From positions 1 through 32,674 of the forward strand of contig NZ_JAGHFX010000047.1 in assembly GCF_017888565.1 (NCBI RefSeq): a stretch of DNA of 32,674 nt, written 5' to 3'. Of this stretch, positions 23,506 to 31,985 are shown one piece after another. This stretch comes from Clostridium sp. (GTDB lineage Bacteria; Bacillota; Clostridia; Clostridiales; Clostridiaceae). The notes under the pieces are model-generated. The model was not told the origin of the DNA. It made no database searches and saw only the letters and a list, made by a program, of their open reading frames with translations. Position numbers and translations under genes: made by a program. Numbering within the stretch: the stretch's first letter is position 1; each line of letters starts with the position of its first letter.

Positions 23506-24291
23506 TTATAGTAATTCATAATTTAAACATAAAGGAACATTATAATTTTCATGTGTTATAAGTTCTGCATTTATATTATAAATATCTTTTAAAACGTCTT
23601 TACTCATTATTAAATCTGGAGTATTTTTATATACTATTTTTCCATCCTTCATTGCTACAATAAAATCTGAATACTTTGCAGCATGATTTATATCATGCAA
23701 AACCATCACTACAGTACATCCATGTTTATCATTTAAATTTTTTACAATATTAAGTACTTCAAGTTGATGTGACATATCCAAGAAAGTAGTTGGCTCATCT
23801 AACAATAATATATCTGTTTCTTGAGCTAAAGCCATGGCAAGCCAAACTCTTTGTCTTTGGCCTCCTGATAAATCTGATAATTCCCTATACCTAAATTCAA
23901 AAGTATTTGTTACTTTTAATGCCCATTCAATCTTATTTTTATCTTCATTAGATAATTTGTTTACATTTGTTCTATGAGGATATCTTCCATAAGAAACTAA
24001 TTCCTCAACTTTTAACTGAGAAGGAGCAGTAGGATTTTGAGATAATATCGCTAACTTTTCTGCAATTTCTTTACTTTTCATATCATTTATATTCTTATCT
24101 AGGATGAATATTTCTCCATTTTCTTTTTTTAGTATCCTGCCTATACTTTTTAATAGAGTTGATTTTCCACATCCATTTGCTCCAATAATACTAGTTATTT
24201 TTCCTTTTTCAATACTAAGCTTTAGTTCTTCAATTATTATTTTTTTATCATATCCTATTTTTAAATCTTTTATATTAATAGCATTTTTCAT
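23506..24291 (-). CDS. Ferric-siderophore ABC transporter, ATP-binding protein
   Basis: This 261-aa FecE/FhuC/FepC-type ATPase powers the importer. It has Walker A GANGCGKST (about residues 37-45), a Q-loop (LAILSQNPTAPSQLKV), the signature LSGGQRQRVWLAMALAQ, Walker B DILLLDEPTTFLD and the switch histidine in VMVLHDINHAAKYSD. The TTFLD and LHDINHA blocks are typical of iron-siderophore ATPases. AGAGG lies upstream of ATG 24291, which is 10 nt after the stop of the second permease. It is the fourth and last gene of the operon. Motifs are complete. Confidence 0.94.
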   Translation of the reverse strand: MKNAINIKDLKIGYDKKIIIEELKLSIEKGKITSIIGANGCGKSTLLKSIGRILKKENGEIFILDKNINDMKSKEIAEKLAILSQNPTAPSQLKVEELVSYGRYPHRTNVNKLSNEDKNKIEWALKVTNTFEFRYRELSDLSGGQRQRVWLAMALAQETDILLLDEPTTFLDMSHQLEVLNIVKNLNDKHGCTVVMVLHDINHAAKYSDFIVAMKDGKIVYKNTPDLIMSKDVLKDIYNINAELITHENYNVPLCLNYELL

Positions 24292-24301
24292 ATCTTACCT
24301 C

Positions 24302-25324
24302 TTATGATCTGTATAATAAATATATAAAATAAGGAATTCCAATTATAGATATAACTATACCAACAGCTAATTCTGATGGTGCAAAAACAGTTTTAGCAAT
24401 AAAATCTGATAATATCAATAGAAAAACTCCAACTAATGCTGTTACTGGCATAAGCTTTCTATGATTTATTCCTACTAATTGCCTAGCAATGTGAGGCGCC
24501 ATTAATCCAATAAATCCTATATTTCCAGCAACACATACACAAGAACTAATTAGACCGACACATGCAAATAGTAATTTTCTTTTTTCCTTTTCTAAATTTA
24601 TACCTAAATTAATTATACTACTATCTTCTAGCTGAAAATAATCTAATAAATGAACTTTCTTATAAAGATAAATACTTAGAATTATTATCCAAGGAAGCAT
24701 CATATAAATAAAAGTCCAATTTGCATTATATATTGTTCCAGCTTGCCAAATTGCTGCAAATTCAAAATCTGAAGCATTCATTTTCATAGAAAATAGCATA
24801 GAAATAGCTGAAAATCCACTATTTACAGCTATACCAGTTAAAATAAGTCTTTGCATATCCATTTTGTTATTATTTTTTGAAAATAGTAAAATTACTATTG
24901 CTGCTAAAATACCACCTATAAATCCAAAGATAGGCATAGAAAAGATATTAAAAATATTACTTCCATCAGATAAGGAGGAATTAAAATTAATAAAATACAT
25001 ATATATAATTACTGCTGCTCCTGCTCCAGAATTTATTCCTAATATTCCTGGATCAGCCAATTCATTCTTTGTAATTCCTTGTAAAAAAAGTCCTGCAATT
25101 GATAACCCTATTCCTATTAAAATAGCTATAATTATTCTTGGAAGCCTAAATTCAAATACCACTAATCTAAATTTTTCGTTATCATTTAAATTAAAAAGTG
25201 TCTGAAAGACTTCAATTACACTTATGTCAAACATTCCGTTAGTTAAGTGTAAATAGAAAGCTAAAAATATTAATAAAAATAATAATATTATTATAAAAGA
25301 ATATTTAAGCTTTTTCTTATGCAT
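24302..25324 (-). CDS. Ferric-siderophore ABC transporter permease (second, FecCD family)
   Basis: This 340-aa polytopic membrane protein of the FecCD/BtuC family has about 9-10 membrane helices. Family landmarks are FRLPRIIIAILIGIGLSIAG near residues 60-80, GLFLQGITKNELADPGILG, and the coupling-helix region GNIGFIGLMAPHIARQLVG that contacts the ATPase. Its ATG (25324) overlaps the stop of the first permease by 8 nt, with a GGGAGG ribosome site inside the upstream gene. The two permeases form a heterodimeric channel, as in FhuB halves, FepDG or FeuBC. Confidence 0.94.
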   Translation of the reverse strand: MHKKKLKYSFIIILLFLLIFLAFYLHLTNGMFDISVIEVFQTLFNLNDNEKFRLVVFEFRLPRIIIAILIGIGLSIAGLFLQGITKNELADPGILGINSGAGAAVIIYMYFINFNSSLSDGSNIFNIFSMPIFGFIGGILAAIVILLFSKNNNKMDMQRLILTGIAVNSGFSAISMLFSMKMNASDFEFAAIWQAGTIYNANWTFIYMMLPWIIILSIYLYKKVHLLDYFQLEDSSIINLGINLEKEKRKLLFACVGLISSCVCVAGNIGFIGLMAPHIARQLVGINHRKLMPVTALVGVFLLILSDFIAKTVFAPSELAVGIVISIIGIPYFIYLLYRS

Positions 25325-26324
25325 TTTTCGCCCCTCCCTTAGTTTTTATCATATATAAAAAGAAAGGTACTCCTATAATAGCTGTTACTGTCCCTATTGG
25401 TGTTTCAAAAGGATATTCTATGTATCTACTTATTAAATCACATAATCCTAAAAAGAATGCTCCTCCAATCAATGAATAAGGAATAATATATTTATAATCA
25501 TGTCCAACTAAAATTCTTGTAATATTCGGTATTACTAATCCTACAAAAGCAATCTTACCAACTAAAGCAACTGAAGTAGATGCTAGTAATACTACTGCAA
25601 CCATAGATATATATTTTATTATATTTGTTCTTTGCCCTAAGCTAATAGCTATATCTTCCCCCAATGAACTTATAGTAATATCCTTAGCTACTATTATTGC
25701 AATTATAACTCCAACTACTCCTATTGGAATTATAATTTTTAACAAATCACTATTTACAGTATGAATTTTTGTATTATACCAAGCTGAAATAGTTTGAGAT
25801 ACTTGGAAATACATTGCAATAGCTGAGCCTAAGCTACCTAAAAAACTACCTACTATCGTTCCTATAATCGCAAGTCTAACAGGTGAAAGTCCATTTTTTA
25901 TATATGAACCTATTCCTAGTACTAATAAAGTTCCAATTATAGATCCAATTATGGAAACTAAAACTAAACTTCCATTTGAAAGTCCTGGATAAAAAATCAT
26001 AGCTATAGTAATAAAAAAAGCCGAACCGTCATTTACTCCCATTAATGAAGGTGATGCTAAATAATTTCTTGTTATTCCTTGCATAATTGATCCAGCTACT
26101 GCTAGAAACCCTCCAACCACCAATACTGCAATAGCTCTTGGTAATCTATTATTTCTTATTATTAAATGATCTACATTATTTTCATCAAATTTAAAAATAG
26201 CATCATAAATTACTTCTTTTGGTATAGTTTTAGTTCCCATACTAATAGATAACATAGTAACGCTAATTATCCCTATAGTACATATTATAAATATTAATAA
26301 AAATTTTTTATTAAAAACCTTCAT
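25317..26324 (-). CDS. Ferric-siderophore ABC transporter permease (first, FecCD family)
   Basis: This 335-aa FecCD-family permease starts with a membrane helix (LLIFIICTIGIISVTMLSI). Landmarks are NNRLPRAIAVLVVGGFLAVAG, GITRNYLASPSLMGVNDGSA and the ATPase-contact segment GKIAFVGLVIPNITRILVG. It is the second gene of the operon, separated from the binding protein by 54 nt that include a weak hairpin (26347-26368) and an AGGGG ribosome site. It overlaps the second permease by 8 nt. Complete and normal in length. Confidence 0.94.
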   Translation of the reverse strand: MKVFNKKFLLIFIICTIGIISVTMLSISMGTKTIPKEVIYDAIFKFDENNVDHLIIRNNRLPRAIAVLVVGGFLAVAGSIMQGITRNYLASPSLMGVNDGSAFFITIAMIFYPGLSNGSLVLVSIIGSIIGTLLVLGIGSYIKNGLSPVRLAIIGTIVGSFLGSLGSAIAMYFQVSQTISAWYNTKIHTVNSDLLKIIIPIGVVGVIIAIIVAKDITISSLGEDIAISLGQRTNIIKYISMVAVVLLASTSVALVGKIAFVGLVIPNITRILVGHDYKYIIPYSLIGGAFFLGLCDLISRYIEYPFETPIGTVTAIIGVPFFLYMIKTKGGAKNA

Positions 26325-26346
26325 ATTTTTCCCCTTAAAAAATTAT

Positions 26347-26368
26347 CCAGCCACCCTTAAATGACTGG
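26347..26368 (-). terminator. Intercistronic hairpin between binding protein and permeases
   Basis: On the minus strand CCAGTCA pairs with TGGCTGG (one G-U), followed by ATAATTTTTTAA. A partial terminator here would let the binding-protein gene be expressed above the permeases, as is common in ABC operons. Confidence 0.5.
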
Positions 26369-26378
26369 TATAACTTTG

Positions 26379-27323
26379 TTATTTTAATAAATTATCTACA
26401 ACTGCATCTAAGAATTTTACCTTTGACCAAGCTGTTCCACCTTGAGCTAAAGGTTCAACAGCATTAACAAATACTTTATGATTTTTAGAAGCTTCTATAC
26501 TTTTAAAAATAGGATTTGCTAATAACTCATTTAAAGCTTCTGGAGCTTCTGAATTTTCGCTATCCTCAAATTGTAAGAAAACTACATCTGGATTTATTTC
26601 TGCTAATGTTTCTATAGTTAGTTCAGCTTGTGCTTTTGATTGAGTTACTATATCAGGTACTTTTATACCTAAATCAGTATATAAAACTGGATTTAAATAT
26701 ACCCCTTCTGGATACACGTACATTAATCCACCTCTAACCCTAATAACTAATATATTTTGATCTTTATATTTATTCGAAATTTCCTCTTTAGCCTTTGAAG
26801 CCTTTTCTTCATAATCAGTAATTATTTTATTAGCTTCTTCTTTTTTATTTGTTATTTCTCCTAGTGCTAGAAGATTATCTTTCCAATTAGATGATATGTG
26901 TGAATATGGTAATGTTACCGCTATCTTATTTAACTTATTCATCGTTTCTTCTCCAAATTTAGAAGTTCCCACAATAACGTCAGGATTTAAACCTAGTATA
27001 ACTTCTGAATTAGGATTCATTTTATCTCCTACTAAAGTTGCCCCTTTAAAATCCTCTGCTAAATATTTAGGTACCTCTCCAGCAACTTCTAAAACACCTA
27101 CTGCCTCAACCCCTAATACTGCTGCATCCTCCATTCCTTCTAAACTTGCAAGGACTATGTTCTCAGCCTTCTTATCAAAAGAATATTCTTGTCCTAAATA
27201 ATTTAATGTAAATGATGCATCTTTATTTCCTACACCACTTTGCTCTGATGGTACTTTTACACTACAAGCTGTTAAGTTTGCAACTAGTACTGTTGATATC
27301 AATAATGTTAAGTACTTTTTCAT
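26379..27323 (-). CDS. Ferric-siderophore substrate-binding lipoprotein
   Basis: This 314-aa extracellular binding protein has a lipoprotein signal (MKKYLTLLISTVLVANLTAC) whose lipobox LTAC places the lipidated residue at Cys20. The mature part is a type III (FecB/BtuF-like) binding protein: an N-terminal lobe with ASLEGMEDAAVLGVEAVGV and LGLNPDVIVGTSKFG, a long linking helix (KASKAKEEISNKYK), and a C-terminal lobe with INPDVVFLQFED. It should capture a ferric siderophore and pass it to the permeases. The catecholate type is suggested only by the neighbouring esterase. GGAGG precedes the start. It is the first gene of the operon, under the Fur-box promoter. Confidence 0.93.
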   Translation of the reverse strand: MKKYLTLLISTVLVANLTACSVKVPSEQSGVGNKDASFTLNYLGQEYSFDKKAENIVLASLEGMEDAAVLGVEAVGVLEVAGEVPKYLAEDFKGATLVGDKMNPNSEVILGLNPDVIVGTSKFGEETMNKLNKIAVTLPYSHISSNWKDNLLALGEITNKKEEANKIITDYEEKASKAKEEISNKYKDQNILVIRVRGGLMYVYPEGVYLNPVLYTDLGIKVPDIVTQSKAQAELTIETLAEINPDVVFLQFEDSENSEAPEALNELLANPIFKSIEASKNHKVFVNAVEPLAQGGTAWSKVKFLDAVVDNLLK

Positions 27324-27337
27324 ATTTATCCTCCATT

Positions 27338-27356
27338 CATAATGATAATCATTTTC
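27338..27356. promoter_or_regulatory. Fur box
   Basis: CATAATGATAATCATTTTC matches the 19-bp Fur consensus at 17 positions, differing at the first base and at base 17. It lies between the predicted -10 and the binding-protein ribosome site, so bound Fur would block transcription under iron-replete conditions. Confidence 0.85.
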
Positions 27357-27367
27357 AATTCATGATT

Positions 27368-27395
27368 ATTTTAGCAAAGTATTATGAAAGGTAAA
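27368..27395 (-). promoter_or_regulatory. Predicted promoter of the siderophore importer operon
   Basis: On the minus strand TTTACC (27395-27390) and TAAAAT (27373-27368) are separated by 16 nt. The Fur box lies directly downstream and the direct repeats directly upstream. Confidence 0.55.
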
Positions 27396-27399
27396 ATAG

Positions 27400-27427
27400 A
27401 CTTTTGTGATATTTTTTTGTACTTTTG
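27400..27427 (-). promoter_or_regulatory. Candidate AraC-type activator site (two direct repeats 21 bp apart)
   Basis: On the minus strand CAAAAGT occurs at 27427-27421 and again at 27406-27400, exactly 21 bp apart. The nearer copy ends 4 nt before the -35. Two direct half-sites two helical turns apart and next to -35 are the usual geometry for AraC-family class II activation. The adjacent AraC gene is the obvious candidate regulator. Confidence 0.5.
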
Positions 27428-27433
27428 CCGAAT

Positions 27434-28285
27434 CTATTTCTTAAATACAATACCTGTATTAACATTATTATTTATTTCTCTATACTTTCTAGGGCAAATA
27501 CCTACATTTTTTTTAAAAGTTTTACTAAAATAAAAACAATCATTATATCCAGTCATATCAGATATTTGTGTAATTGTATAGCAAGAAAATTTTAATAACC
27601 TCTTAGCTTCTTTTAACCTATATTCTGTTAGATATTTTACAGGTGATAATCCTGTAACTTCTTTAAAAATCTCACTAAATCTTCTTCTATCTATTTCTAA
27701 AATATCTGCTATTTCACTAACTGTTATTAATTCATTAAAATTCTTATTTATATAATCAATACCTCTATTAACTAATTTCAATTTATCACTATATTGTGCC
27801 GATCTCACATTCTTTATTAATGAATTTATTAAATTTATAAAATCAACTTTACAAGAAAATTTTGAGTATTCATCTGGACTTAATGATTTATCACTAATTG
27901 TTTCACAGTACCTTAACAAAGATATCCTATCATCAATTTCTAGATAAAAAGAGTGTTTTTCTATGTTTTCAAATTTTTCTGTAGTCAAAATATTTTTGTA
28001 ATGAACTACATAATATTCTATGCCTAAATCCCCTGTCTCTACTCTTAAATCCATGCTTGATCCACAATGCAGTATTGTATTTTTATTTAAATTATATTTT
28101 TTCCCACCTACAGAAAATGAACATTCTCCTCTTATAGGTATTACTATTCCACATAAATTTTTTGCCGTTTTTCTATTGATATCTTTTTCTTTAGGCGGTA
28201 AACTACTTTTAAAAATATCAATGAACTCCATAGAACTTTCTGAAAAATATTCAATTAACCAATTAATACTTCTTTTCATAATCAT
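27434..28285 (-). CDS. AraC-family transcriptional regulator of the siderophore locus
   Basis: This 283-aa regulator has an N-terminal cupin-like sensor (about residues 30-130, with CGIVIPIRGECSFSVGGKKY) and a C-terminal double HTH (about 185-275): LITVSEIADILEIDRRRFSEI and then ITQISDMTGYNDCFYFSKTF, with the final PRKYRE signature. Bacillus Btr, which activates bacillibactin uptake, has a fused binding-protein domain; this one does not, so the ligand would have to bind the short sensor. It lies upstream of the importer operon on the same strand and divergent from the esterase, 61 nt away. The start may be 28285 or the ATG at 28279. Confidence 0.9.
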   Translation of the reverse strand: MIMKRSINWLIEYFSESSMEFIDIFKSSLPPKEKDINRKTAKNLCGIVIPIRGECSFSVGGKKYNLNKNTILHCGSSMDLRVETGDLGIEYYVVHYKNILTTEKFENIEKHSFYLEIDDRISLLRYCETISDKSLSPDEYSKFSCKVDFINLINSLIKNVRSAQYSDKLKLVNRGIDYINKNFNELITVSEIADILEIDRRRFSEIFKEVTGLSPVKYLTEYRLKEAKRLLKFSCYTITQISDMTGYNDCFYFSKTFKKNVGICPRKYREINNNVNTGIVFKK

Positions 28286-28346
28286 TGACCTTTTCCTTTT
28301 GCTATTTTATACTTATTACTAAATCTTAGCATAAAGGAGTAAATTT

Positions 28347-29081
28347 ATGAATAACTTTAAAATTAAATCAAATCATACTAATAGTTTTTATGATATTAAT
28401 TTCTATATTCCAGAAGAATCAAAAGCAAATAAACTGCCATTAATAATAGTTCTAGATGGTGACAATTGTTTTGAAGTAGTTAAGTCTTGCATAAAGCAGC
28501 AAGGTCAACTATATATTAAGACTGGAGTAAAGCCTTCAATAGTTATTGGTATATCTCATCAAGACTACGAAAAAAAAGAAAAAAGATTCTTAGACTTTAC
28601 AGCTCCAGCAGAAAAATATTTTATTCCTGAAGAAACTAAATTTAAGATTCCTAATAATCTTGGCGGAAGTGAAAATTTCAATTATTTTATAGAAAAAGAA
28701 CTTCTACCAATAATTGAACCTAACCTTAACTTCGATAAAAATGATATTACTATAATCGGTCATTCCTTAAGTGGATATTATGTATTGTGGAATTTATTAA
28801 AGGGCTCAAATATCTATAAAAATATCATTTCCTTTAGTCCCTCAGTTTGGTGGAATGACTACGAACTTTTAAACTTCCCTAATTTAGAAAATAGTGAAAA
28901 GAATGTATTTATAGGTGTTGGAGAAAAAGAAGGTTATATGGTTGATGGCGCAGAAAAAATCTACAATAAAATTAAGAGCTTTAATAATAATTGTAACATC
29001 TATGTCGCACCTGAAGAAAATCATGGCTCTGTCGTTATCACTAGTATGAGTAGAGCTCTTAGATATATTTTCTCACTTTAA
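28347..29081 (+). CDS. Siderophore esterase-like alpha/beta hydrolase (BesA/IroE/Fes family)
   Basis: This 244-aa cytosolic hydrolase of the putative-esterase family includes the enzymes that cut trilactone siderophores to release iron. Landmarks are LPLIIVLDGDNCF (near 30), RFLDFTAPAEKY (80-91), NNLGGSENFNYFIEKELLP (103-121), the nucleophile Ser140 in IGHSLSG, FSPSVWWND (163-171) and the catalytic His226 in EENHGS; the acid is probably near Glu195. No signal peptide is seen, so it acts inside the cell after uptake. AAAGGAG precedes the ATG. It diverges from the AraC gene and ends at the terminator at 29234-29266. Confidence 0.87.
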   Translation: MNNFKIKSNHTNSFYDINFYIPEESKANKLPLIIVLDGDNCFEVVKSCIKQQGQLYIKTGVKPSIVIGISHQDYEKKEKRFLDFTAPAEKYFIPEETKFKIPNNLGGSENFNYFIEKELLPIIEPNLNFDKNDITIIGHSLSGYYVLWNLLKGSNIYKNIISFSPSVWWNDYELLNFPNLENSEKNVFIGVGEKEGYMVDGAEKIYNKIKSFNNNCNIYVAPEENHGSVVITSMSRALRYIFSL

Positions 29082-29233
29082 TAAAAATATTGTACATTTT
29101 AGAATTATAAAATTAGAGTTATAAAAAGACTTGTTATTTATTTTTAACAAAATATTTTTCTGGATAATTAATACTCTTAACTTTTAAAATACACTATGTA
29201 CTTTAACTTTTAATCCTAAATCTTAGTATATAA

Positions 29234-29266
29234 AATAAAAGAGAATAATTATTATTCTCTTTTATT
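29234..29266. terminator. Bidirectional terminator between esterase and oxidoreductase remnant
   Basis: ATAAAAGAGAATAAT (29235-29249) and ATTATTCTCTTTTAT (29251-29265) are perfectly complementary. T-rich ends are present on both strands. Confidence 0.7.
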
Positions 29267-29283
29267 CACCATTTAAGTTATTG

Positions 29284-29795
29284 CTATATTAATTTTTGAT
29301 TAAATACGCCATTTAAATTAACTTTTCTAATTCTATCTTTTATCTCAGCACTATCAACAGTATATAGTCCTAATTCTTTCATTCTCTTAAAGTATTCTGC
29401 TCCAGCAAAGGTGAATCTATTTTTTCTACCTTCTCTTGTTCCTGCTTTTTCATTTGCAAAAGATATTATATCTCCTATTGCTATTGATCCTGGCAAAATT
29501 AATAGAGGTATTCCCATTGCAAGCCTTACAGCATTATGTCCTGCTAAGCTACCAGTGCATATTGCTTCTGTATGACCAACAAAAAGACCTGATTTTTCGC
29601 CAGCACAAAATAAGTTATCTACTCCTTTTACCTTTAAATCATTAGTTCTTGGAGCCACTGATAAATATCTTATTGAATTTCCTTTACTACCTGCATATGG
29701 ATCCACATATTTTGCACTTTCTAAACCTTTAATTTTTCTTAATTTCTTTAACGGATAGTAAGTTGTCATAAGTTTAGCATGTTCTATGAGAATAA
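29284..29795 (-). pseudogene. 3' half of a GidA-like FAD-dependent oxidoreductase
   Basis: The frame encodes only the C-terminal part of a GidA/TrmFO-related FAD protein: EHAKLMTTYYPLKKLRKIKG, then a GKGNS-type turn, VDNLFCAGEKSGLFVGHTEA and TGSLAGHNAVRLAMG, the FAD-binding C-terminal motif. The N-terminal Rossmann GxGxxG segment is absent. Upstream of about 29795 the open frame continues with unrelated hydrophobic sequence that is the antisense of the neighbouring HTH ORF, so the usual 5' half has been lost. No ribosome site precedes the apparent ATG at 29841. A non-functional remnant is the simplest reading. Confidence 0.75.
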
Positions 29796-30057
29796 AAAGA
29801 CAACATATAAAGAGATATTCAAAATCTTTGAAAACACTCAATCTAGTATATATTATAATCTCCCCGAAGATAGTCTAAAAGATAAGATTTATAAAATTCG
29901 AATGATTCATGGTCTTACTCAAAAAGAATTAGCAGTTAAAACGGGAGTTAGTTATTCTTGCATATGTAAATATGAATCTGGGCGCAATATATCTAAAGAA
30001 AATATAGAAAAAATATGTACGGCTTTTAATATTCCTTTGGATTACTTTAACATATAA
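29779..30057 (+). pseudogene. Xre-type HTH ORF, probably 5'-truncated, 92 aa
   Basis: Residues 32-92 form a clear HTH_3 domain: DKIYKIRMIHGLTQKELAVK, then TGVSYSCICKYESGRNISKE, ending FNIPLDYFNI. The preceding 30 residues (KTTYKEIFKIFENTQSSIYY) are not part of the domain and look like the end of a longer N-terminal region. The ATG at 29779 lies in sequence that belongs to the opposite-strand oxidoreductase fragment and has no ribosome site. The gene has therefore probably lost its 5' part at the same breakpoint. A real short regulator starting further in cannot be excluded. The terminator at 30056-30084 follows. Confidence 0.55.
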
Positions 30058-30084
30058 AAGAGAAAGTGTTTTACTTTCTCTTTT
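30056..30084. terminator. Bidirectional terminator between HTH ORF and DUF4041 gene
   Basis: AAAAGAGAAAGT (30056-30067) and ACTTTCTCTTTT (30073-30084) pair perfectly around GTTTT. The two genes converge on it. Confidence 0.75.
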
Positions 30085-30097
30085 ATATGAAATAAAT

Positions 30098-31393
30098 TTA
30101 ATTTTTATTTAATTGCTCTCTAATTTTAACTGATTCTCTATAATGTTCCGCTTCTGCTATTCTATTAAATTCAACTGTTTTATCAAAATTTTCTTTTATA
30201 ACATCTTCTATTTCAGATAAAGTAACATAAAAAAATTCTCTTCTTTTATTAATCATATTTAGTTTCCTATTTTCAAAAGCCTTATGTAATGCATTTTCTA
30301 GAGCTGGAGCATCTTCAGTAAATATCATAGCATGTACATCAAAATTAAATGGTACTGATGCATCACCTAATTCATCTACTCTTTCCTGTGGATCTAATCT
30401 ACGTGTCATTCCGATTTTATAAACATTTTCACCAAAGGCCCCTATATTTGAAATTACATATACATATCCAGCTTTTTGATTTTCTTGTCTATAATCTATA
30501 TCTTTTAAATTATTATTAAGTGCATTTATCTGATTTTCAAGTTCTAATTTTTTATTTACTAAAGCTTGTCTTTGCTCTTCATCTAAATCTTTATTATTTA
30601 ATTGTTCAATAATTGACTCTAGTGCATTTTTAAAGTGTTTTAAATCTTTCTCTACATTTTTCTTTGCCTCTTCCAATTCTTTTTTTAATCTAGCTTGTTC
30701 TCTCAATTCTTCTCTAATACGCTTTTGTTCTTCTTTTTCTTCTTGTTTTTTGACTTGATATTCATATGCTAAATATAACTCTTCTATTTTTAAATTTAAA
30801 AATTCATTTCTAAGCCCAACTAATACTGTTTGATTTAATTTATTTAAACTCTCAAATGATTTTTCTATTCTTTTCTTCATACTATCTATATTATTAAACT
30901 TAACTCTATCAATTGCATTTTCGCATTCAGTATTAAATGTTCTTAAGATTTGCTTTATATTATCATTAGTCATTTTTCTTCCTTTTGTTTTACTTCCATC
31001 AACAGTCCAATTTTCTGAATATGTAACAGCAGTTTTATTTTTTATCATTTCCTTTTGTTTATTTCTTATTTCAACTAACTTTTCATTATATTGTTCTGAA
31101 GTCGAAAAATCGTACTTAGGTTGATATAGCCCAAAATTTTGCATTAATATTTCTTCATCTAACATTATTAATTCTTGTTTTCTTATATTCTTCTTATTCT
31201 CTAAATCTGTCAATTCTATCTTTAATTTTTCAATCTCCTTATTTAACACATCTCTTTTTACTTTTAATTCATTTAAATACTCCAATATATCTTTAGTCTC
31301 TTTCTGCTCTGGAGTTAATAATTTCTTTAAATCATCTATTTCGTGTTTTAATTTTTTATTTTCAGTAGCTTTAATTATATCTAGTAATCCCAT
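30098..31393 (-). CDS. DUF4041 / T5orf172 (GIY-YIG-like) coiled-coil protein
   Basis: This 431-aa protein has a long coiled coil at residues about 10-85 (LKHEIDDLKKLLTPEQKE, then LNKEIEKLKIELTDLE). A DUF4041-type central region is at about 90-210 (QNFGLYQPKYDFSTSEQYN). A second coiled coil spans about 215-300, rich in KEE/QKRIREEL. The C-terminal T5orf172/MUG113 domain at about 309-400 contains GYVYVISN, YKIGMTRRLDP and AFENRKL...FFYV. This domain is a GIY-YIG-like nuclease fold found in phage and mobile-element proteins. Family members occur on prophages and near defence loci; the reaction of this one is unknown. TCCTTTTTT before the start gives a plain AAGGAG site. Confidence 0.85.
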   Translation of the reverse strand: MGLLDIIKATENKKLKHEIDDLKKLLTPEQKETKDILEYLNELKVKRDVLNKEIEKLKIELTDLENKKNIRKQELIMLDEEILMQNFGLYQPKYDFSTSEQYNEKLVEIRNKQKEMIKNKTAVTYSENWTVDGSKTKGRKMTNDNIKQILRTFNTECENAIDRVKFNNIDSMKKRIEKSFESLNKLNQTVLVGLRNEFLNLKIEELYLAYEYQVKKQEEKEEQKRIREELREQARLKKELEEAKKNVEKDLKHFKNALESIIEQLNNKDLDEEQRQALVNKKLELENQINALNNNLKDIDYRQENQKAGYVYVISNIGAFGENVYKIGMTRRLDPQERVDELGDASVPFNFDVHAMIFTEDAPALENALHKAFENRKLNMINKRREFFYVTLSEIEDVIKENFDKTVEFNRIAEAEHYRESVKIREQLNKN

Positions 31394-31569
31394 GAAAATT
31401 CTCCTTTTTTCAACTTTATTTTAACTAATTACAATTTTATCAAATAATTATTTTTATGCAAGAAAAATCCATATAATACTGAAAAACTCAACTTATTTTC
31501 CTTTTTTATGTATAAAAAATAATATTACTGTCTAGAATTAAATTAACAAGTTAATATTATTAAATCCCC

Positions 31570-31608
31570 AAAATAACACCTAGCTACAATTAACTAAGTG
31601 TTATTTTT
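31570..31608. repeat. Stem-loop a of the right-end array
   Basis: AAAATAACAC pairs with GTGTTATTTT, and the stem continues with TAG/CTA after a C-A mismatch. A T run follows on the plus strand. Confidence 0.6.
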
Positions 31609-31736
31609 GTTTTATAAGAGAATTTTAATAAGTAATACTTACTATCAAGTATTATTATAAATACATTTTATTTTTATATTAAAACTTTCAATATCAATTG
31701 ATAAGATTTCACTACGACAATTTTATATAGAAAAAT

Positions 31737-31760
31737 AGCACCCAGTATAAACTGAGTGCT
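31737..31760. repeat. Stem-loop b of the right-end array
   Basis: AGCAC-C-CAGT, loop ATAA, ACTG-A-GTGCT. It has the same C-A internal mismatch as a and c. A T run follows on the minus strand only. Confidence 0.6.
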
Positions 31761-31955
31761 GACATAAATAAAAAAGGAAGAATAATACTTAACAATGAAC
31801 TATTATATATAATTTACAACGTATTCTATAGTATGCTTGACAGCTACTTGCCGTAAAAATTTTTAACTCATCATAAGTATTATTAACCATAATTATACTT
31901 GTCTTTATTCATTTCTAAAATAGTATTTAACGTATATTTTATATCGATATACGAA

Positions 31956-31985
31956 AATAGCACCCAGTTTATACTAGGTGCTATT
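31956..31985. repeat. Stem-loop c of the right-end array
   Basis: AATAGCACC-C-AGT, loop TTAT, ACT-A-GGTGCTATT. Its core is nearly the same as in hairpin b. Confidence 0.6.

Noticed and set aside
29284..29841. Complete 185-aa membrane-anchored oxidoreductase
   Set aside because: The hydrophobic N terminus is antisense to the HTH ORF, there is no ribosome site, and the FAD-binding N-terminal half is missing.
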